Assembly: GCA_002731735.1 (NCBI GenBank)
Contig: PCCM01000099.1
Coordinates: forward strand, 6,154-13,384
Direction of reading: 5' to 3'
Length of the DNA: 7,231 bases
DNA from: Gemmatimonadota bacterium
GTDB taxonomy: Bacteria; Gemmatimonadota; Gemmatimonadetes; Longimicrobiales; Gaopeijiaceae
Made by a program: the position numbers and the translations under genes
Shown: one piece after another, positions 6,523-7,231 of the stretch
Position numbering within the stretch: the stretch's first letter is position 1
How the letters are laid out: each line of letters starts with the position of its first letter
Notes under the pieces: generated by a model
What the model saw: the letters and a program-made list of their open reading frames with translations, nothing else
What the model was told of the DNA's origin: nothing
Database searches by the model: none

Positions 6523-7014
6523 ATGTCGAACACCTCTCGCAATCTCTGGCTTGGCTTCCTAGTGGCGGCGTGTGCGCTGCCCCTGGCAGCAAGGGCTCAG
6601 GCGAACACTTTGGCATCTGATCTCATAGGCTCCTGGCGCCTGGACTCGTGGACTCTGGGGAACGGCATGCCACGTTGCTCGGAGGAGGAAGGTGGTGTGT
6701 CCGGTCAGATCATTTATTCGCTCGACGGACACATGTCGGCCCAGCTCGGCTGTGCGGGCATCGATATCGGTGACGTCGGCAGCCTCAGTGCTCAGGAGGT
6801 GATGGGACGGCTCTCTAGGCGGCACTTCACCTACTACGGGGGCTACACGTTGGACGAGGCGGCCCAGACGGTCACACACCACGTGCTAGGAAGCTCATCC
6901 GTACCGTTTGTTGGGAGCGACCAGGTGCGCAATTTCGTTTTCGAGGGACCCGACCGCCTCGTGCTCTCGCCCGAAGGGAGCAGTCAACGACTCACTTGGC
7001 TGCGGAACCGCTGA
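6523..7014 (+). CDS. Secreted lipocalin-like domain protein
   Basis: The 163-residue product begins with a signal peptide: MSNTSRNLWLGFLVAACALP then LAARAQA, with a likely cleavage after residue 27 (AQA). VAAC at 14-17 resembles a weak lipobox, but the downstream AxA site fits better. The mature part matches the small lipocalin-like fold (Lipocalin_5 type): LIGSWRLDSW (34-43), the two Cys at 52 and 77, GQIIYSLDGHMSAQL (61-75), RHFTYYGGYTLDE (100-112), VTHHVLGSSSVPFVGSDQVR (117-136) and DRLVLSP (144-150). These are the opening GxWxL strand, the iYsxdGxMsaql hairpin, the fxYxGxYtld strand and the closing strands. Intact family members are thought to bind small hydrophobic ligands or to be components of larger enzymes, and no substrate can be read here. 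Its 3' end overlaps, in antisense, a frame entering from the right edge. Confidence 0.82.
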   Translation: MSNTSRNLWLGFLVAACALPLAARAQANTLASDLIGSWRLDSWTLGNGMPRCSEEEGGVSGQIIYSLDGHMSAQLGCAGIDIGDVGSLSAQEVMGRLSRRHFTYYGGYTLDEAAQTVTHHVLGSSSVPFVGSDQVRNFVFEGPDRLVLSPEGSSQRLTWLRNR

Positions 7015-7231
7015 GGAGGACTCTGATTGTACATGACCCCACTCCCCCGAACTCTCGATTGGCGGTATCACCGCCCAGGGTGACAAAGCTGCAAACGCAC
7101 GCAAGAGTTTCTTGCTAGGAACGGGATCGTCGATGGCACGGTTCAGAATGCCACCAAGGAGCCAGTCCTCGGCGAGGCTGCGCTCGATGCGCTCGATGGC
7201 ATCGCACATCTTCGGGTGGCCAAAGGGAGCA
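6895..7231 (-). CDS. Unrecognised protein, C-terminal part; enters from the right edge
   Basis: A minus-strand frame is open from the right edge to a TGA at 6895-6897 (about 111 codons visible). It begins APFGHPKMCDAIERIERSLA and continues EDWLLGGILNRAIDDPVPSK, then LLRAFAALSPWAVIPPIESS. Codons near the edge end mostly in G or C, as expected for real coding sequence here, and the Ile/Glu/Arg/Leu helix-like pattern looks genuine. I recognise no family. The last 40 codons lie antisense to the lipocalin-like gene (6895-7014). A 120-base convergent overlap is long for bacteria, so the true protein may have lost its original stop, been joined to foreign sequence, or be a decaying gene. Upstream sequence outside the window is needed to decide. 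A 9-base tandem duplication encodes the IER-IER segment. Confidence 0.45.
   Translation of the reverse strand, partial: APFGHPKMCDAIERIERSLAEDWLLGGILNRAIDDPVPSKKLLRAFAALSPWAVIPPIESSGEWGHVQSESSSAVPQPSESLTAPFGREHEAVGSLENEIAHLVAPNKRYG
7061..7075. repeat. Small perfect inverted repeat (6-bp stem, 3-base loop)
   Basis: GGCGGT and ACCGCC flank the loop ATC. It lies 47 bases past the lipocalin-like stop and inside the minus-strand frame. No T-run follows on either strand, so it is not a typical terminator. It might still slow convergent transcription. Confidence 0.4.
7179..7196. repeat. 9-base tandem duplication
   Basis: TGCGCTCGA occurs twice in a row at 7179-7187 and 7188-7196. It keeps the reading frame of the minus-strand gene, where it encodes the doubled IER of AIERIERS. 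It is small and could be slippage or chance. Confidence 0.6.

Noticed and set aside
7061..7075. Hairpin as a rho-independent terminator for the lipocalin-like gene
   Set aside because: The stem is only six pairs and no T-run follows. It is kept only as a small inverted repeat.
1..7231. A novel defence, toxin-antitoxin or other multi-gene system
   Set aside because: Apart from the menaquinone operon, the intact genes are unrelated single exported proteins. No nuclease, transposase, toxin pair, repeat array or reverse transcriptase signature was seen on either strand.

Overview
The window is about 7.2 kb of GC-rich bacterial chromosome. It carries part of a classical menaquinone (vitamin K2) gene cluster on the minus strand and a plus-strand series of exported proteins. 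Between them lies a short stretch of gene debris. High GC, the o-succinylbenzoate menaquinone route, a secreted PD40 beta-propeller protein, DinB-like and serine-hydrolase remnants and a lipocalin-like secreted protein together suggest Gemmatimonadota or a similar high-GC, Gram-negative-type lineage. That placement is inferred from gene style, not from a marker gene.

Positions 1-3624 (minus strand, read right to left) hold menF (isochorismate synthase), menD (SEPHCHC synthase) and the start of menB (naphthoate synthase), which runs off the left edge. menF and menD overlap by four bases (GTGA), and menD and menB are about 44 bases apart, so the three look like one operon. A candidate promoter lies at 3700-3727. 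They supply the first, second and a later step of chorismate-to-menaquinone conversion. No menH lies between menD and menB.

Positions 3893-4933 (plus strand, divergent from men) hold a complete exported TolB/PD40-like beta-propeller protein of unknown role. Positions 4934-5520 hold no intact gene. They contain two decayed minus-strand remnants: the C-terminal half of a DinB-family protein with an in-frame stop and a frameshift, and the C-terminal tail of a serine hydrolase (beta-lactamase/DUF3471 type).

Positions 5521-6378 hold an M23 metallopeptidase lipoprotein, and 6523-7014 a secreted lipocalin-like protein, both on the plus strand with good ribosome sites. From the right edge a minus-strand reading frame enters and converges on the lipocalin gene. 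It looks coding outside the overlap but was not recognised.

I found no tRNA, rRNA, CRISPR array, complete mobile element or convincing new multi-gene system. The most informative unusual part is the pseudogene strip at 4989-5510.
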